64,000 nt of DNA. Origin: Micromonospora sp. CB01531. GTDB taxonomy: Bacteria > Actinomycetota > Actinomycetes > Mycobacteriales > Micromonosporaceae. The notes below the pieces were generated by a model. The model was not told the origin of the DNA. It worked only from the letters and a program-made list of their open reading frames with translations, and did no database searches. The translations under genes and the position numbers were made by a program. The stretch is from NCBI RefSeq assembly GCF_001905095.1, contig NZ_LWLS01000083.1, forward strand, positions 62,001 through 126,000. Direction: 5' to 3'. This document shows, in pieces, positions 62,304 to 64,000 of this stretch. Position 1 is the first letter of the stretch. Each line of letters opens with the position of its first letter.

Positions 62304-64000
62304 TCAGCGGCCGAGGCGGCGGCGGACCATCCCGACCACCTCGGTGATCTCACCGATCCGCAGCGCCATGGCCAGCCCGAGGTACGTCCCGCCGATCACT
62401 ACGCCGCCGATCACCAACTGCACCGCGGCGGCGAGCCAGCTCAGGTTCGCCGGGTCGCCGGGCAGCAGCCGGACCACCAGCAGCCCGACCAGGGCGGCGC
62501 CCAGCGCGGCGACGAGTACGCGGCCCAGCGTCCGCATGATCGCACCGAGCCCGATCCGGCCCACCCGGGGGCGCAGCAGCATCGCTGAGATCACCGCCGC
62601 CGCCAGGTAGGAGATGGCGTTGCCGAGCATCATGCCGGCCGCCGCGAAGGTGGCCGAGAAGGCGAGGAAGAGGCCGATCTGGAGGAGCACCCGCAGCGCC
62701 ACCACCGGGATGTTGATCATAGCGGGGGTCTTGGTGTCCGGCAGCGCGTAGAAAGCAAAGGTGAAGAGCTGGCTGATCGCGAACGGCACCAGGCCGACCG
62801 CCGCCACCAGCAGCACGGTCGAGGTGGCCACCGCGTTCTCGCCGGTGAACGCGCCGTACCGGAAGATCACGACCGAGATGGGGCCGGCCAGCACCGCGTA
62901 GCAGACCGCGACCGGGGCGAGGACCGCGCTGACCATCCGGGTGCCCCGGGACAGGTCGGCGGTGACGTCGCGGAGCCGGCCCTCGGCGGCGGCGGCGCTC
63001 ATCCGGGGCATCAGCGCGGTGATAATCGAGACGGCGATGATGCCGTGCGCCATCATCAGCAGCAGGAAGACGTTGTTGTAGATCAGCAGGCCGGCGTTTT
63101 CCTTGCCGGCGGCCCGGGTGAGCAGGTTGACCACCACGAAGAGGCCGAGCTGGTTGATCGCGACATAGCAGAACATCCACGCCCCGAGCCGGCCCAGCTC
63201 GCGCAGGCCCAGCTCGCGGAAGTCGAACCGCCACTTCCACCGGAAACCGACCTTGCGCAGCGCCGGCAGCAGGCCGGCGGCCTGCACCGCCACGCCGAGC
63301 AGGGTGCCGCCGCCGACCAGCAGGATCCGACCAGGGGTCATCTGTCCCGGCTGCAGCGCCTTGGCGCCGTAGACGCCGATGTACAGGCCGAAGACGCCGA
63401 TCACCACGAGGTTGTTCAGGATCGGCGCCCACATGGGTGCGGCGAAGTGCCCCCGGGTGTTCAGCACCGCGGCGATCAGCGCGCTCACGCCGGTGAAGAA
63501 CAGCATTGGCAGCATCAGGTAGGACAGGTCGTTGACCAGTCCCTTGTACGTGTTGTCCTTGCCGGCGGCGTAGATCGCGGTGAGCACCGGCGCGGAAATC
63601 ACCGCCAGCAGCGCGGCGGCGGCCAACGTGAGCACCGCCAGGGTCAGCAGCCGCTGCGCGTACGCCTCGCCCCGGTCCGGATCGATCTTGCGGCGCCGGA
63701 CCAGCACCGGGATCAGCACGCTGGTGAGCACGCCGCCGAGCAGGAACTCGTACACCTGGTTCGGCAGGAACTGGGCGGTGGTGTAGACGTTGCCGACCGC
63801 GTTGCCGAGGGCGGCGCCGATCATCAGGTTGCGGACGAAGCCCGTACCCCGGCTGACCAGGCTGCCGATCGCCATCACCGCGCTGTTCGCCGCGGCGCTG
63901 GTCTCCGCGACCACCTCCTGCGGGGGCGCGGTGGCCGCCACGCCCGGCTGGTTCAGCGGCTCCGCGGAGATGAAGGTGGCCCCGTCGTTCGGCGGCTGGC
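62304..64000 (-). CDS. murJ: Lipid II flippase MurJ (5' end beyond the window)
   Basis: At least 565 residues; the start lies outside the window because the frame stays open through QPPNDGATFISAEPLNQPG up to base 64000. MurJ/MviN flips lipid II. The core has about 14 helices: SAVMAIGSLVSRGTGFVRNLMIGAALGNAVG (in part), YTTAQFLPNQVYEFLLGGVLTSVLIPVLVRRR, NNVFLLLMMAHGIIAVSIITALMPRMS. It ends in RIGEITEVVGMVRRRLGR without the pseudokinase and discoidin domains that are fused to it in mycobacteria; those are in the next gene. Confidence 0.92.
   Translation of the reverse strand, partial: QPPNDGATFISAEPLNQPGVAATAPPQEVVAETSAAANSAVMAIGSLVSRGTGFVRNLMIGAALGNAVGNVYTTAQFLPNQVYEFLLGGVLTSVLIPVLVRRRKIDPDRGEAYAQRLLTLAVLTLAAAALLAVISAPVLTAIYAAGKDNTYKGLVNDLSYLMLPMLFFTGVSALIAAVLNTRGHFAAPMWAPILNNLVVIGVFGLYIGVYGAKALQPGQMTPGRILLVGGGTLLGVAVQAAGLLPALRKVGFRWKWRFDFRELGLRELGRLGAWMFCYVAINQLGLFVVVNLLTRAAGKENAGLLIYNNVFLLLMMAHGIIAVSIITALMPRMSAAAAEGRLRDVTADLSRGTRMVSAVLAPVAVCYAVLAGPISVVIFRYGAFTGENAVATSTVLLVAAVGLVPFAISQLFTFAFYALPDTKTPAMINIPVVALRVLLQIGLFLAFSATFAAAGMMLGNAISYLAAAVISAMLLRPRVGRIGLGAIMRTLGRVLVAALGAALVGLLVVRLLPGDPANLSWLAAAVQLVIGGVVIGGTYLGLAMALRIGEITEVVGMVRRRLGR

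Overview
This is a chromosomal window around the replication origin of a high-GC actinobacterium. Protein sequence style, gene order, leaderless starts and a G-rich intergenic hairpin point to Micromonosporaceae, most likely Micromonospora; this is inferred without a database search. The order murJ / kinase-like gene / sigM / anti-sigma / trxB / trxA / cwlM-like amidase / parB / parA / rsmG / jag / yidC / yidD / rnpA / rpmH / dnaA / oriC / dnaN / gnd / recF / dciA / gyrB / gyrA matches the conserved origin region of Actinobacteria such as Mycobacterium.

Left part (1-27 kb) is accessory and housekeeping. It begins with a broken membrane-anchored metallopeptidase (206-1731). A SigE-type ECF sigma module with two paralogous propeller-like exported proteins follows (1784-4636), then an Asp23/Gls24 - DUF2273 - DUF6286 - AmaP envelope-stress cluster (4891-7564), and an XRE/DUF5753 + DUF397 regulatory pair with two small companion genes. 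Next come a deleted metallo-beta-lactamase-fold gene, proS, two CBS-domain genes, sufE, a DsbA-like oxidoreductase, YbaK, an MFS exporter, a 1506-residue P-type ATPase holding a second, dead P-type core, a GNAT enzyme, the Sua5 tRNA-modification enzyme, an APH-fold kinase, and a second ECF sigma module (25129-26897). Three genes in the two ECF modules share the promoter pattern CAACC-N16/17-CGTCTGG, which suggests sigma-factor autoregulation.

Centre (27-46 kb): a decayed integrase fragment lies beside tRNA-Ala(TGC). tRNA-Ile(GAT) and the 42-residue DLW-39 gene follow, then DUF3566, gyrA, gyrB, dciA, recF, gnd, dnaN, the oriC spacer with many DnaA boxes, dnaA, and the divergent rpmH-rnpA-yidD-yidC-jag-rsmG run.

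Right part (45.8-64 kb): parA and parB lead into a roughly 3 kb stretch without a credible gene that carries several parS sites and ends in a dense DnaA-box cluster. Two further parS sites lie inside parA and one candidate lies about 32 kb away at 13.6 kb. A HIT-like protein, a D-Ala-D-Ala ligase-like protein, an aminotransferase, a GNAT enzyme, a CwlM-like amidase, trxA/trxB, sigM with its anti-sigma factor, a pseudokinase and murJ (cut by the window end) follow.

The most unusual elements are the parS/DnaA-box landscape, the ECF modules with a common promoter, the double P-type ATPase, the pseudokinase encoded apart from MurJ, the integrase scar at tRNA-Ala, and a three-copy non-coding repeat. 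I found no CRISPR array, insertion sequence or riboswitch.
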